Source of the DNA: an uncultured Paracoccaceae bacterium
GTDB lineage: Bacteria; Pseudomonadota; Alphaproteobacteria; Rhodobacterales; Rhodobacteraceae
Reading direction: 5' to 3'
DNA: 64,000 nt
Assembly: GCA_947488605.1 (NCBI GenBank)
Contig: CANKZJ010000001.1
Span: forward strand, 310,001 to 374,000
Below the pieces are notes generated by a model. That model made no database searches and had not been told where the DNA came from. It saw only the letters and a list, made by a program, of their open reading frames with translations. Positions within the stretch are counted from its first letter, which is position 1. Every line of letters starts with the position of its first letter. The position numbers and the translations under genes are program-made. Shown here one piece after another: positions 1 through 8,074 of this stretch.

Positions 1-1
1 G

Positions 2-178
2 ATTGCCTGTAACTTTGACCAAGCCGAAGCGCTTATGATCGCAGCAAATCAGGCAGGCGTCACACTTACGACAATCGGCAAAGTTGGCGGCACAGACGTG
101 ACCTTCGGCGCGCAAAGCGCCGCACTGTCGGAGCTCAGCCACATCTTCCGCACATCATTTGCAGACACGGTCGCCTGA
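2..178 (+). CDS. purL: Phosphoribosylformylglycinamidine synthase PurL, C-terminal end (partial)
   Basis: The last 58 codons of a gene that begins before the window, ending in TGA at 176-178. The peptide reads IACNFDQAEALMIAANQAG, then a short beta strand with IGKVGG, and ends FRTSFADTVA, which resembles the C-terminal tail of the large subunit PurL of purine biosynthesis (FGAR to FGAM, ATP and glutamine dependent). In Rhodobacterales purL is commonly followed by bolA and a monothiol glutaredoxin, as here, which supports the call. The catalytic domains lie outside the window, so identification rests on the tail plus gene order. Confidence 0.75.
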   Translation: MACNFDQAEALMIAANQAGVTLTTIGKVGGTDVTFGAQSAALSELSHIFRTSFADTVA

Positions 179-180
179 TC

Positions 181-214
181 ATCATCTTGCCAGAAATACT
201 CCCGCCGGAGGCAT
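181..214. repeat. Possible Rhodobacterales intergenic motif next to the purL stop
   Basis: Just after the purL stop, the minus strand reads GCCTCCGGCGGGAGTATTTC and then TGGCAAGATGAT. From general familiarity, strings of this form (CCTCCGGCGGGAGTATTT followed by GGCAAGATGA) occur repeatedly beside genes in Rhodobacteraceae genomes. Only this one copy is seen in the window. It has no strong hairpin, and its function is unknown to me. Confidence 0.4.
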
Positions 215-276
215 CCACACTTGTCCACCGGCGCAAGCGCCCCTAACTTATGTGCAACTGATCAAAAGGACCGCCA

Positions 277-513
277 ATGCCCATCACCGCCCACGCCATC
301 GAGACCTTGCTGCGCGAAAGTTTCCCTGACGCGACAATCAACGTGCAAGGCGATGACGGCGCGCATTTCGCCGCCGAAGTGATCGACGAAAGCTTTCGCG
401 GCAAAAACCGCGTGCAACAACAACGCGCCGTTTATGCAGCGCTTAAGGGCAAAATGGACGGTAGCAATGGTGAATTGCATGCATTGGCGTTGACGACAAA
501 GGTGCCCGAATAA
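277..513 (+). CDS. bolA: BolA family protein
   Basis: A 78-residue protein with the BolA fold signature: a short helix, the strand segment INVQGDDGAHF (His30), the loop and helix FRGKNRVQQQRAVYAAL (residues 40-56) and the terminal LHALALTTKVP with His68. BolA proteins partner with monothiol CGFS glutaredoxins and bridge or transfer [2Fe-2S] clusters; the two histidines are the kind of residue that can act as cluster ligands. An AAGGA ribosome site precedes the ATG. A CGFS glutaredoxin lies 115 bp downstream with a coupled 39-residue frame in between, so the three probably form one transcript dealing with iron-sulfur or iron status. Confidence 0.93.
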   Translation: MPITAHAIETLLRESFPDATINVQGDDGAHFAAEVIDESFRGKNRVQQQRAVYAALKGKMDGSNGELHALALTTKVPE

Positions 514-632
514 TGCTGAATGGACTGAAGTTGGCGATCCTAGGACCGCTCTACTTTGCTGGTCCATGTATCAATGGAATGATTGCTCTGCACAGGAGCA
601 AAGCACAAAACCCGAAGGACGACAAAAAATGA
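513..632 (+). CDS. Unrecognised 39-residue protein between bolA and grxD
   Basis: A short reading frame whose ATG shares a base with the bolA stop (TAATG at 511-515) and whose TGA overlaps the glutaredoxin start (ATGA at 629-632). The product starts MLNGLKLAILGPLYFAGPCI and continues NGMIALHRSKAQNPKDDKK: a hydrophobic first half that could form one short membrane helix, one cysteine, and a charged tail. An AAAGGTG stretch lies about 9 bases ahead of the ATG. The exact nesting in both overlaps suggests a translated, coupled gene, but a frame this short can arise by chance. No family recognised. Confidence 0.5.
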   Translation: MLNGLKLAILGPLYFAGPCINGMIALHRSKAQNPKDDKK

Positions 633-988
633 GCGTTGAAGACCAAATCAAAGAAACCGTCACCAGCAATGACGTTGTGCTTTTCATGAAGGGCACAAAG
701 AGCATGCCGCAGTGTGGCTTCTCGTCACGCGTGGCTGGCGTGTTGAACTTTATGGGCGTTGAATTCAGCGACGTGAATGTCCTCGCCGATGAAGACATCC
801 GCCAAGGCATCAAAGATTATTCTGATTGGCCAACCGTGCCGCAGCTCTATGTCAAAGGCGAATTCGTCGGTGGTTGCGATATCATCACCGAGATGACCCT
901 GTCGGGTGAGCTTGATACGCTCTTTGCCGAAAACGGCGTTACCTACGACAAGGATGCGGCCGACAAAATCCGCGAAGCAAACGCCTAA
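629..988 (+). CDS. grxD: Monothiol glutaredoxin, Grx4 type
   Basis: 119 residues, the normal length for a single-domain class II glutaredoxin. The active site is CGFS (29-32), preceded by KGTKSMPQ, with WPTVPQLYVKGEFVGGCD (67-84) forming the glutathione-binding face. Such proteins bind a [2Fe-2S] cluster as homodimers or with BolA and pass clusters to target proteins; they are poor thiol reductases. A start at 566 would add 21 residues not found in the family; the ATG at 629 with GAAGGA upstream is preferred and overlaps the stop of the small upstream frame, so translation is probably coupled. Ends in a hairpin shared with the facing zapA gene. Confidence 0.96.
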   Translation: MSVEDQIKETVTSNDVVLFMKGTKSMPQCGFSSRVAGVLNFMGVEFSDVNVLADEDIRQGIKDYSDWPTVPQLYVKGEFVGGCDIITEMTLSGELDTLFAENGVTYDKDAADKIREANA

Positions 989-994
989 AAGAAT

Positions 995-1020
995 ATGGCG
1001 GGCCCGTAGCCCGCCATTTT
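995..1020. terminator. Shared terminator of grxD and zapA
   Basis: Perfect 9-bp stem ATGGCGGGC / GCCCGCCAT (995-1003 and 1009-1017) with a 5-base loop and TTTT following on the plus strand; the minus-strand side is also followed by a T-rich run (ATTCTTTT). It sits between two convergent genes and can serve both. Confidence 0.85.
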
Positions 1021-1021
1021 G

Positions 1022-1408
1022 CTATTTCGCTTCGACTTGTTGCGCCAGCGCTTCTGCGCGCGCGGCAATCTCGGCCAGCGTATCTGTCACGTCTGACGGC
1101 ACAATCGGGACTTCAACGCGAATTGGCTCAGGCACAGGGCGCGCTTCTAATGCGGCAACCACATTGCGCGCCTCCTCCATGTCAGCTTCAAGAGAGCGAA
1201 CTTTGTCCTCAAGACCTGCGGTCTTATCGGCCAACATCAAACCCGCCATCAACAGCATCCGCGCTTCCGGGATACGTCCAATCTGATCAGCCAAATGCGC
1301 CGCCTCAGCGTCCAGCATCGCAGCAGCCGAATGCAAAAAATGCTCTTCACCTTCTTGGCAGGATACTTCGAATGTGCGCCCGCCGATGGCTATCTCAACT
1401 TCAGGCAT
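1022..1408 (-). CDS. zapA: Cell division protein ZapA
   Basis: 128 residues. The N-terminal beta hairpin MPEVEIAIGGRTFEVSC followed by a long helix (HFLHSAAAMLDAEAAHLADQ, ARMLLMAGLMLADK) and a coiled-coil C-terminus is the ZapA fold. ZapA tetramers cross-link FtsZ filaments at midcell. The start at 1408 is chosen because it gives the family N-terminus; an upstream ATG would add only MRRRQ. Its first 8 bases overlap the end of the upstream coiled-coil gene, so the two are co-translated. The C-terminal tail (EARPVPEPIRVEVP) is longer than in enterobacterial ZapA. Confidence 0.9.
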   Translation of the reverse strand: MPEVEIAIGGRTFEVSCQEGEEHFLHSAAAMLDAEAAHLADQIGRIPEARMLLMAGLMLADKTAGLEDKVRSLEADMEEARNVVAALEARPVPEPIRVEVPIVPSDVTDTLAEIAARAEALAQQVEAK

Positions 1409-1868
1409 TTGGCGCCTCCTCAAGCAGTGGTTTTAATTCAGCAATGATCGCATCCACCTCTGCCGCGTCGGCAGAGCGTTGCGCATGCAACGCTTCAAGC
1501 TCGGCCTCGGCCGCAGCATTATGAAGTTCCGGCGCAAGGCCGGTCGTCACCGCTTCGCGCAATTTGGTATTCATTTCCCGCAAAAGAACATTTGATGCAC
1601 GCAATTGCTGCAATTCTTCGTCCAGCTTCATCAACTGCTTGCTTTGCGTCTCAGCCCGCTTGGTCAGTTGCGCAACTTGCGTGTCCTGCCGCTCTTTGAG
1701 GGCCTCCACGCGCGCAACAAGCTCTGCATTGGCCGCGCGCTCGTCATCCAATTTCGACTGTAGCACCCCGTCGTCAGCGGTCAGTACCTTGCTTTGCTCT
1801 TGTAACCCTTGTCTGATCCGGTCCAGCGCAGCCGTAATGCGCCCTTCCAGTATCTGAATATCACTCAT
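1401..1868 (-). CDS. zauP: ZauP-like coiled-coil protein encoded upstream of ZapA
   Basis: 155 residues, almost wholly predicted coiled coil: long heptad-like stretches rich in Leu, Glu, Gln and Arg from LEGRITAALDRIRQGLQ through LRASNVLLREMNTKLREAV, no membrane segment, acidic end LLEEAPNA. In Caulobacter the gene immediately upstream of zapA encodes ZauP, a coiled-coil partner that binds ZapA and helps focus the Z-ring; the position and architecture here match, and the 8-bp overlap with zapA supports a two-protein unit. Sequence identity to ZauP was not checked. Start at 1868 rather than the in-frame ATG at 1919, because the extra residues lack coiled-coil character. Confidence 0.75.
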   Translation of the reverse strand: MSDIQILEGRITAALDRIRQGLQEQSKVLTADDGVLQSKLDDERAANAELVARVEALKERQDTQVAQLTKRAETQSKQLMKLDEELQQLRASNVLLREMNTKLREAVTTGLAPELHNAAAEAELEALHAQRSADAAEVDAIIAELKPLLEEAPNA

Positions 1869-2119
1869 ACGCCCGTCCTTTCGTGGCTGCAGACTGGCAC
1901 TGCATGCGCCGCCTAACAATTCGACGGATCAGACCGGGAATGCCTGCAACCGCCGAATCGCGCCTCTTAACCCCAAGCGTAAGCGATCCCCACCTCGCCC
2001 GCAAACGGACCATGCGCAGGAATATGAGTAACTTAGCCGTCATGCTTGATCTCGCGTTCCTGCCTGATATGAGGCAAGCAAGCTAGACGTTCATCTTTTG
2101 TAAATAGGACCTGATCACC

Positions 2120-4138
2120 TTGGATATTGCAGCCCTGCGCACCGCGCACCCTGACCATTGGATGAAAGCCACCGCCATCCGCACATTGACCCTCGACGCA
2201 GTTGCTGCGGCGAACTCCGGCCACTCTGGCATGCCGATGGGTATGGCCGATGTCGCGACGGTTCTTTTTGAAAAGCATTTGAACTTTGATCCACAAGCGC
2301 CGCATTGGCCTGATCGCGACCGGTTTATCCTGTCTGCAGGTCACGGCTCCATGCTGCTGTACGCCCTGATGTACCTCACCGGCTACGAAGATATGCCGCT
2401 GGAACAGATCAAAGACTTCCGCCAATGGGGCGCACGCACCGCCGGCCACCCGGAATTCGGACATGCCCGTGGCATCGAGACAACAACTGGTCCGCTCGGC
2501 CAAGGTATTGCCAACTCGGTCGGGTTCGCCATCGCCGAAGAAATCCAGCGCGCCACGTGGGGCAAAAAGATCATCAACCACCACACATACGTGATGGCGG
2601 GCGACGGTTGTTTGATGGAAGGCGTCAGCCAGGAAGCGATTGCGCTAGCAGGTATGCAACAACTGTCGCACCTCGTCGTCTTCTGGGACAACAACAACAT
2701 CACAATCGACGGCACCGTCGATATTGCCGACATTACAAACCAACCCATGCGGTTTGAGGCGTCCGGCTGGCACGTCCAATCCATCGACGGCCATGATCCA
2801 GAGGCAATTGATGCCGCAATCATTGCCGCCAAGAAAGATCCGCGCCCGTCCATGATCGCATGTGAAACACACATCGCATTGGGCCATGCCGCACAAGACA
2901 CCTCCAAAGGCCACGGTGCTTTGACGGACGCCGACCAACTGCGCGCTGCAAAAGAAGCGTACGGCGCGCCTTTGGGTGATTTCGAAGTGTCCGCAGACGT
3001 CCGCGAACAATGGGCCGCTATCGGTGCGCGTGGTGCGACCGCGCACAAGGAATGGCATGACCGTTTCAACACATTGTCCACGACCAAGCAGACCGAATTC
3101 AAGCGCACCTACGCAGGCGAAGCGCCCAAGCGGTTGTCCGCAACGATCCGCGCGCTCAAAAAACAGATCAGCGAAGGTGCCCCAAAGGTCGCGACCCGCA
3201 AATCATCTGAGATGACGCTCGAAGTGATCAACCCGATCATGCAGGAAACCATCGGCGGCTCTGCTGACCTGACAGGTTCCAACAACACGCTGACCAAAGA
3301 TATGGGCGTGTTTCACCCCGACACCCGCAAGGGCCGCTACATCTATTACGGTGTGCGCGAACACGGCATGGCAGCGGCAATGAACGGCATGGCCTTGCAC
3401 GGTGGCGCACGGCCCTACGGTGGCACGTTCATGTGCTTCACCGATTACGCACGTGGTGCTATGCGCTTATCCGCGCTCATGGGGATCCCCACGACCTACG
3501 TGATGACACACGACAGCATTGGCCTTGGCGAAGACGGCCCGACACACCAGCCAATTGAACACCTCGCCATGCTGCGCGCCACGCCAAATATGAACGTGTT
3601 CCGTCCTGCGGACACTGTCGAGACGGCGGAGGCTTGGGAAATCGCGCTGACGTCACAAAAGACACCCAGCGTTCTGGCATTGACCCGTCAGGGCCTGCCA
3701 ACCGTGCGAACCGAACATAAGACCAAGAACCTGACCGCCCAAGGCGGCTATATTCTGGCCGATGCCGAAGGTAAGCGTCAGGCGATCTTGATGGCGACCG
3801 GTTCCGAGGTCAGCATTGCGATGGCTGCACGCCACATCCTGCAATCCGAAGGGATCGGCACACGCGTCGTATCCATGCCATGTTGGGAGCTGTTTGAGGA
3901 ACAAGACGACAGCTACCGCCGCCGCGTGCTACCTGCGGGCCCTGTGCGTGTCGCAATCGAGGCAGGTATCCGCTTTGGCTGGGATCGTTGGTTGTTCGGC
4001 GAGCGTGGCAAGCGCGAAAAATCCGGCTTCATCGGGATGCACGGCTTTGGCGCATCTGCACCTGCGGACCGTCTGTACAAAGAGTTCGGGATCACGGCGC
4101 AAGACACCGCCGACAAGGTCAAATCCCTGATCAAATAA
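2120..4138 (+). CDS. tkt: Transketolase
   Basis: 672 residues, the full length of bacterial transketolase, a thiamine diphosphate and Mg-dependent enzyme that moves two-carbon units between sugar phosphates in the pentose phosphate and Calvin pathways. Visible features: [13 protein letters not shown] near residue 38, the ThDP motif beginning GDGCLMEG (161-168) and ending [23 protein letters not shown] and the C-terminal domain with GFGASAPA. The start is a TTG at 2120 ([14 protein letters not shown]), with AGGA about ten bases upstream; this N-terminus agrees with Rhodobacter homologues. The stop codon directly abuts the next gene's ATG. Confidence 0.97.
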   Translation: MDIAALRTAHPDHWMKATAIRTLTLDAVAAANSGHSGMPMGMADVATVLFEKHLNFDPQAPHWPDRDRFILSAGHGSMLLYALMYLTGYEDMPLEQIKDFRQWGARTAGHPEFGHARGIETTTGPLGQGIANSVGFAIAEEIQRATWGKKIINHHTYVMAGDGCLMEGVSQEAIALAGMQQLSHLVVFWDNNNITIDGTVDIADITNQPMRFEASGWHVQSIDGHDPEAIDAAIIAAKKDPRPSMIACETHIALGHAAQDTSKGHGALTDADQLRAAKEAYGAPLGDFEVSADVREQWAAIGARGATAHKEWHDRFNTLSTTKQTEFKRTYAGEAPKRLSATIRALKKQISEGAPKVATRKSSEMTLEVINPIMQETIGGSADLTGSNNTLTKDMGVFHPDTRKGRYIYYGVREHGMAAAMNGMALHGGARPYGGTFMCFTDYARGAMRLSALMGIPTTYVMTHDSIGLGEDGPTHQPIEHLAMLRATPNMNVFRPADTVETAEAWEIALTSQKTPSVLALTRQGLPTVRTEHKTKNLTAQGGYILADAEGKRQAILMATGSEVSIAMAARHILQSEGIGTRVVSMPCWELFEEQDDSYRRRVLPAGPVRVAIEAGIRFGWDRWLFGERGKREKSGFIGMHGFGASAPADRLYKEFGITAQDTADKVKSLIK

Positions 4139-4699
4139 ATGAATAAGGCCACTGCGATGACACTTCTTAAAATTGGCGCCGCGGTGGCCACCATCGGCCT
4201 TGTCGTTTTGGTAAGCTGCTCGTCAGAGCCGCCCACTATCGCCCAAACCGATGATATCAACGCATTTGCCAAAACTGTGCTTGATGACCTGCAACCGCAG
4301 TCCATCGCCGAAGGTCGCGAGTACTGTGGCTACATCTTTGAAACCGACGCTGGCGAATTGGCCGCAACCCCTGCCTCGCGTGGCGGCGAAGACTTTTGCG
4401 ATCTCCCCGCGCCTGACGACGCCGTGCTTGCGTCATTCCACACTCATGGCGGTTTCTCGGACATCTACGACAACGAAGTACCGTCAGTTGATGACATGGC
4501 AGGCGACTTCGAGGCTGGCATCGACGGCTATATCAGCACGCCCGGCGGTCGCCTTTGGCTGATCGATTACGACGCACAGATTGCGACGCAGCTTTGCTCT
4601 GTCATGTGCGTGACATCTGATCCCAACAATGACCCGGATGACGCAGGCTTTGTGCCGCAGACCTTTACGCTCGACGAACTCAAAGCGCGGTTTGAATAG
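4139..4699 (+). CDS. DUF4329-type lipoprotein with a JAMM-like HTHG motif
   Basis: 186 residues (or 180 if translation starts at the ATG at 4157, which has an AAGG upstream). The N-terminus is a lipoprotein signal: hydrophobic segment and lipobox LVSC with Cys27. The rest contains EYCGYIFE (61-68), four further cysteines, ASFHTHGGFSD (98-108) and EVPSVDDM (113-120), and resembles DUF4329. The HxH followed by SxxD recalls the metal site of JAB/JAMM (MPN) peptidases, with a longer spacer than usual; that link is my inference. Its ATG follows the tkt stop with no gap, so it is probably co-transcribed. Function unknown; expected to sit in the periplasm on a membrane. Confidence 0.7.
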   Translation: MNKATAMTLLKIGAAVATIGLVVLVSCSSEPPTIAQTDDINAFAKTVLDDLQPQSIAEGREYCGYIFETDAGELAATPASRGGEDFCDLPAPDDAVLASFHTHGGFSDIYDNEVPSVDDMAGDFEAGIDGYISTPGGRLWLIDYDAQIATQLCSVMCVTSDPNNDPDDAGFVPQTFTLDELKARFE

Positions 4700-4702
4700 G
4701 TC

Positions 4703-5497
4703 CTAGCGTCTGAAAAGAACGGGAAACCAGTCTTCGCGCAACTTTTGCCCCGGCACCATGTCGTGCCCCGGAAACGGCGGGGACGTCTTCCCCGGACGCG
4801 CCACATATCGCGTATCGTCCCCTAACAGCCGCAACGAAAACGCCCGCCTGCGGGCTTTGGCATCATTGCCACGTGCGCCGTGCAAAGTGCGATAGTGAAA
4901 GGCGACTGCATCACCGGGTTCCATCTCAAATTCGACAACCCGCATGCCTTCGGCATCGGGGTCCGGCACTGGCATGAAATCTTTCTCATCAGGATAAAAA
5001 TCGGTCTCTGATAACCACCGGGTCGGCACAACGGCACGCGGCCATTTATGTGATCCAACAACACAGCGCAAAGACGCCTCGCGGACGGGATCAAGCGCCG
5101 ACCAGAAACTCACCGTCTGCTCACCCTCGACAAAATAGTATGGGCTGTCCTGATGCCACGGCGTCGGTTTGGACGTTCCGGGTTCTTTGACAAGAATATG
5201 GTCATGAAACAACTGACAGGACTGCGATTGCATCAAATCAGCGCCGACCTCTGCCGCTGCGGATTGCCGTGCCACGGCCTCGAATGAGGCAATGCGGTCC
5301 CAGTTACAGTAGTCATCAAAAAAGCGCCCGGCCTCACCGTCATGCAAATTCTCGGCGGCATAGGGGCCGGGTTTAGCCATGTTCTCAGCGACCCCATCGC
5401 GCAACGCATCAACCCATGGCGCAAACAGACCTTTGATAAGAACAACACCATCCCGTTGATACGTGTCGATGTGATCTTCGATAATCAACGGATGCAT
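4703..5497 (-). CDS. Phytanoyl-CoA dioxygenase (PhyH) family protein
   Basis: 264 residues. Fe(II)/2-oxoglutarate dioxygenase of the PhyH family: iron ligands His115 and Asp117 in PTPWHQDSPYYF, distal His206 in TLHGARGN, and the 2-oxoglutarate arginine in RRRAFSLR near 217-223. The substrate cannot be read from sequence; family members hydroxylate acyl-CoAs, ectoine, natural products or phosphonates. The start at 5497 has an AAGGGA ribosome site 5 bases away; the longer open frame to 5764 would run into the gap promoter region and adds unrelated residues. Divergent from gap, sharing a 217-bp control region. Confidence 0.88.
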   Translation of the reverse strand: MHPLIIEDHIDTYQRDGVVLIKGLFAPWVDALRDGVAENMAKPGPYAAENLHDGEAGRFFDDYCNWDRIASFEAVARQSAAAEVGADLMQSQSCQLFHDHILVKEPGTSKPTPWHQDSPYYFVEGEQTVSFWSALDPVREASLRCVVGSHKWPRAVVPTRWLSETDFYPDEKDFMPVPDPDAEGMRVVEFEMEPGDAVAFHYRTLHGARGNDAKARRRAFSLRLLGDDTRYVARPGKTSPPFPGHDMVPGQKLREDWFPVLFRR

Positions 5498-5593
5498 GGC
5501 GGTCCCTTTCGTTTGGCCGACCCTATAAAAACATTGATCGATTCGACAGCTCGGAAAACTGTTTGCGGTAACAAATCGCAGCCCAGTTAATCC

Positions 5594-5605
5594 GTTAACG
5601 CTAAC
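5594..5605. promoter_or_regulatory. LacI-type operator, gap1 site 1
   Basis: GTTAACGCTAAC, one mismatch from the perfect palindrome GTTAGCGCTAAC, with the central CpG typical of LacI-family operators. Lies 110-121 bp before the first gap start and also upstream of the PhyH gene. Related sites lie at 5612, 6945 and 8075. The pattern resembles targets of the central-carbon LacI regulator CceR/PckR of alphaproteobacteria (recollection, not checked). Confidence 0.5.
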
Positions 5606-5611
5606 ACAGCA

Positions 5612-5625
5612 TGTTAACGATAACA
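5612..5625. promoter_or_regulatory. LacI-type operator, gap1 site 2
   Basis: TGTTAACGATAACA: a 14-bp dyad around a central CG with a single mismatched pair, centred 19 bp from the site at 5594. Two neighbouring sites in one promoter suggest cooperative binding by a LacI-type dimer or tetramer. Confidence 0.55.
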
Positions 5626-5714
5626 TATTGAACAAAAACGCTTTTTCCTTTTCACCGCCACGCATACCCCAGTATACCGACACCAAGAAAAAAGCGCGGC
5701 GCAGGAGCAGACAC

Positions 5715-6716
5715 ATGACAGTCACCATTGGGATTAACGGGTTTGGTCGGATCGGACGCTGCACTTTGGCTCACATCACAGAGGCCGCGCGCAATGATGT
5801 GCAAGTTGTCAAAATCAACGCAACTGGCCCGATTGAGACAAACGCCCACCTCTTAAAATATGACAGCATTCATGGCCGCTTTGGCAGCCCGGTCACCGTC
5901 AACGGTGACACGCTTGATCTGGGACGCGGACCGATTGATGTCATGTCGACCTATGATCCAACGGAATTGAACTGGGATGGAATTGATGTTGTGCTGGAAT
6001 GCACGGGCAAATTCAACGACGGTGAAAAATCAGCCGTACATCTTGAGCACGGCGCAAAAAAAGTGCTGATCTCAGCACCAGCCAAGAACGTTGACCGCAC
6101 TGTTGTCTACGGCGTCAATCACCGTGATCTGATAGCGGCCGAGCGTCTGGTCTCGAACGGGTCCTGCACGACCAATTGCCTCGCACCGCTGGCCAAAGTT
6201 CTCAACGATGCCGTCGGCATCGAACGCGGGATCATGACAACGATCCACAGCTACACTGGCGACCAGCCAACGCTGGACCGCCGCCATGACGACCTCTACC
6301 GCGCCCGCGCTGCCGCAATGGCGATGATCCCGACATCAACCGGTGCGGCCAAAGCGCTGGGAGAGGTTCTACCAGAACTCGCCGGTAGACTGGACGGGAC
6401 CGCGATGCGCGTGCCAACACCGAACGTCAGCGCGGTTGATCTGACATTCGAGGCAGGCAAATCGGTCACCGTCGCAGACATCAACGCAATCGTTGCCGAA
6501 GCCGCAGGCGGATATATGGGCATGGTCATGTCCTACGATGACGAGGCGAAGGTCAGCATCGACTTTAACCACACGACCGAAAGCTGCATTTTTGCCCCTG
6601 ACCAGACCAAAGTTGTCGGCGGCAAGACCGTGCGTGTCCTTGCATGGTACGATAACGAGTGGGGCTTTTCCGCGCGTATGGCGGATGTTGCTGCAACAAT
6701 GGGCAGGCTTCATTAA
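5715..6716 (+). CDS. gap: Glyceraldehyde-3-phosphate dehydrogenase, probably NADP-preferring paralogue
   Basis: 333 residues, complete: Rossmann start [12 protein letters not shown], catalytic Cys151 in NGSCTTNC, His178 in TIHSYTGDQ, and C-terminal WYDNEWGFS. Catalyses the phosphorylating oxidation of glyceraldehyde 3-phosphate or the reverse. The second Rossmann strand ends in INATG: Ala36 replaces the Asp that selects NAD, and Arg189-Arg190 occupy the positions that are Leu-Pro in NAD-dependent Bacillus enzymes. Loss of the acid and gain of positive charge point to NADP use, as in gluconeogenic GapB; this is inference. AGGAG precedes the ATG. A longer frame from 5628 runs through the operators and is rejected. 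Confidence 0.95.
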   Translation: MTVTIGINGFGRIGRCTLAHITEAARNDVQVVKINATGPIETNAHLLKYDSIHGRFGSPVTVNGDTLDLGRGPIDVMSTYDPTELNWDGIDVVLECTGKFNDGEKSAVHLEHGAKKVLISAPAKNVDRTVVYGVNHRDLIAAERLVSNGSCTTNCLAPLAKVLNDAVGIERGIMTTIHSYTGDQPTLDRRHDDLYRARAAAMAMIPTSTGAAKALGEVLPELAGRLDGTAMRVPTPNVSAVDLTFEAGKSVTVADINAIVAEAAGGYMGMVMSYDDEAKVSIDFNHTTESCIFAPDQTKVVGGKTVRVLAWYDNEWGFSARMADVAATMGRLH

Positions 6717-6763
6717 GCCAAACCAGCTTTGCATTTTCGGCGCCGCCTCGCTACATCACCAGC

Positions 6764-6907
6764 ATGACCAACAAGCTTGCACTGATCATTGGACTACTCA
6801 TCATTGGGCTCTTGGCCTTTGATTATTACCAATACGATTGGGCCAACACAGTTTTCTTAGCACGCAAGTTTGTGGCCCTTATTGAATGGATGGCGTTCTG
6901 GCGCTAG
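6764..6907 (+). CDS. 47-residue membrane protein between the two gap genes
   Basis: Begins MTNKLALIIGLLIIGLLAFD, continues YYQYDWANTVFLARKFVALI and ends EWMAFWR. One clear transmembrane helix at residues 4-19, then an amphipathic Trp- and Arg-containing tail. It starts 47 bp after the first gap stop and ends 71 bp before the second gap ATG, in the same direction. No recognised domain; I believe similar short proteins occur beside gap in other Rhodobacteraceae, but this was not checked. There is no strong ribosome site. Too short to be sure from one sequence, though the composition (ordered helix plus tail) looks like a real small protein. Confidence 0.6.
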   Translation: MTNKLALIIGLLIIGLLAFDYYQYDWANTVFLARKFVALIEWMAFWR

Positions 6908-6942
6908 GCGCGATCAAAGGTTGACCTTTCCGCATAAATCGC

Positions 6943-6960
6943 AATGTTAGCGCCAACATT
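6943..6960. promoter_or_regulatory. LacI-type operator upstream of gap2
   Basis: AATGTTAGCGCCAACATT: an 18-bp dyad with one mismatched pair and a central GC/CG core, ending 18 bp before the second gap start codon. At this location it would overlap the leader or transcription start, so repression by blocking is plausible. Confidence 0.6.
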
Positions 6961-6978
6961 GACCCTGAGGAGACTACC

Positions 6979-7980
6979 ATGGCCGTCAAAGTAGCTATTA
7001 ACGGATTTGGCCGCATCGGCCGTAACGTGCTGCGCGCAATTATCGAAAGCGGACGCACCGATATCGAGGTTGTTGCAATCAACGATCTTGGCCCGGTTGA
7101 AACCAACGCGCACCTCTTGCGATTTGACAGTGTGCATGGCCGTTTCCCCGCAACTGTCACAACAACCGAAACCACCATCGATGTCGGCCGCGGTCCTATG
7201 CAGGTCACAGCGATCCGCAACCCAGCTGAACTGCCTTGGGCAGACGTTGATGTGGTCTTGGAATGCACTGGTATCTTTACAAGCAAGGAAGCTTGCCAAG
7301 CCCACCTCGACAACGGGGCAAGCCGTGTTCTGATCTCTGCGCCAGGCAAAGATGCGGATAAAACAATCGTTTACGGCGTCAACGACGATGTCCTGACCAG
7401 CGCTGATATTGTCGTCTCGAACGCGTCCTGCACTACGAACTGTCTGTCCCCTGTCGCCAAAGTCCTCAATGATGCTGTTGGCATCACCAAGGGTTTCATG
7501 ACCACGATTCACAGCTACACAGGCGACCAACCGACGCTGGACACGATGCACAAGGATCTCTACCGCGCCCGCGCCGCCGCCTTGTCCATGATCCCGACAT
7601 CCACAGGTGCCGCCAAGGCTGTGGGTCTGGTACTGCCCGAACTGAACGGCAAATTGGACGGCGTCGCAATCCGCGTACCGACCCCGAATGTCTCGGTCGT
7701 GGACCTGACCTTTGAATCTTCCAAAGCGACCACCGTGGAAGAAGTAAATAATGCTATTATGGCGGCCGCCGATGGCCCGCTCAAAGGCGTTTTGGCTTAT
7801 ACGGACCTGCCGATGGTTAGCTCAGACTTCAACCATGATCCGCATTCGTCGATCTTCCACCTTGATCAAACCAAGGTTCTGGACGGCAATATGGTCCGCA
7901 TCCTGACATGGTATGACAACGAATGGGGCTTCTCGAACCGGATGGCAGATACTGCCGTCACAATGGGCAAGTTGATCTAA
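6979..7980 (+). CDS. gap: Glyceraldehyde-3-phosphate dehydrogenase, NAD-type paralogue
   Basis: 333 residues, same length as the upstream paralogue and alignable along its entire length. [11 protein letters not shown] Rossmann start, catalytic Cys151 (SNASCTTNC), His178. Unlike its neighbour it keeps Asp36 (VVAINDLG), the residue that binds the adenosine ribose hydroxyls of NAD and excludes NADP, and has Thr189-Met190 in place of Arg-Arg. It is therefore the likely glycolytic, NAD-dependent enzyme. GAGGAG precedes the ATG. A LacI-type dyad lies directly upstream and a strong terminator follows, so it can be expressed separately from the first gap. Confidence 0.96.
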   Translation: MAVKVAINGFGRIGRNVLRAIIESGRTDIEVVAINDLGPVETNAHLLRFDSVHGRFPATVTTTETTIDVGRGPMQVTAIRNPAELPWADVDVVLECTGIFTSKEACQAHLDNGASRVLISAPGKDADKTIVYGVNDDVLTSADIVVSNASCTTNCLSPVAKVLNDAVGITKGFMTTIHSYTGDQPTLDTMHKDLYRARAAALSMIPTSTGAAKAVGLVLPELNGKLDGVAIRVPTPNVSVVDLTFESSKATTVEEVNNAIMAAADGPLKGVLAYTDLPMVSSDFNHDPHSSIFHLDQTKVLDGNMVRILTWYDNEWGFSNRMADTAVTMGKLI

Positions 7981-8002
7981 TCCGACCACGCATGACGCGA
8001 TG

Positions 8003-8032
8003 AAAAGCCGGTCCTTTGGATCGGCTTTTTTA
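8003..8032 (+). terminator. Intrinsic terminator after gap2
   Basis: AAAAGCCGGTCC / GGATCGGCTTTTTT form a GC-rich stem around CTTT, followed by a T run, 22 bp after the gap stop codon. Confidence 0.88.
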
Positions 8033-8074
8033 TTGTGCACATTGCAAACCTTGCCATGCATCCACTGCATAGCC

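Noticed and set aside
4703-5764. Longer N-terminus for the PhyH protein, up to 5764
   Set aside because: Would cross the gap promoter and operators; the ATG at 5497 has a good ribosome site and the family start.
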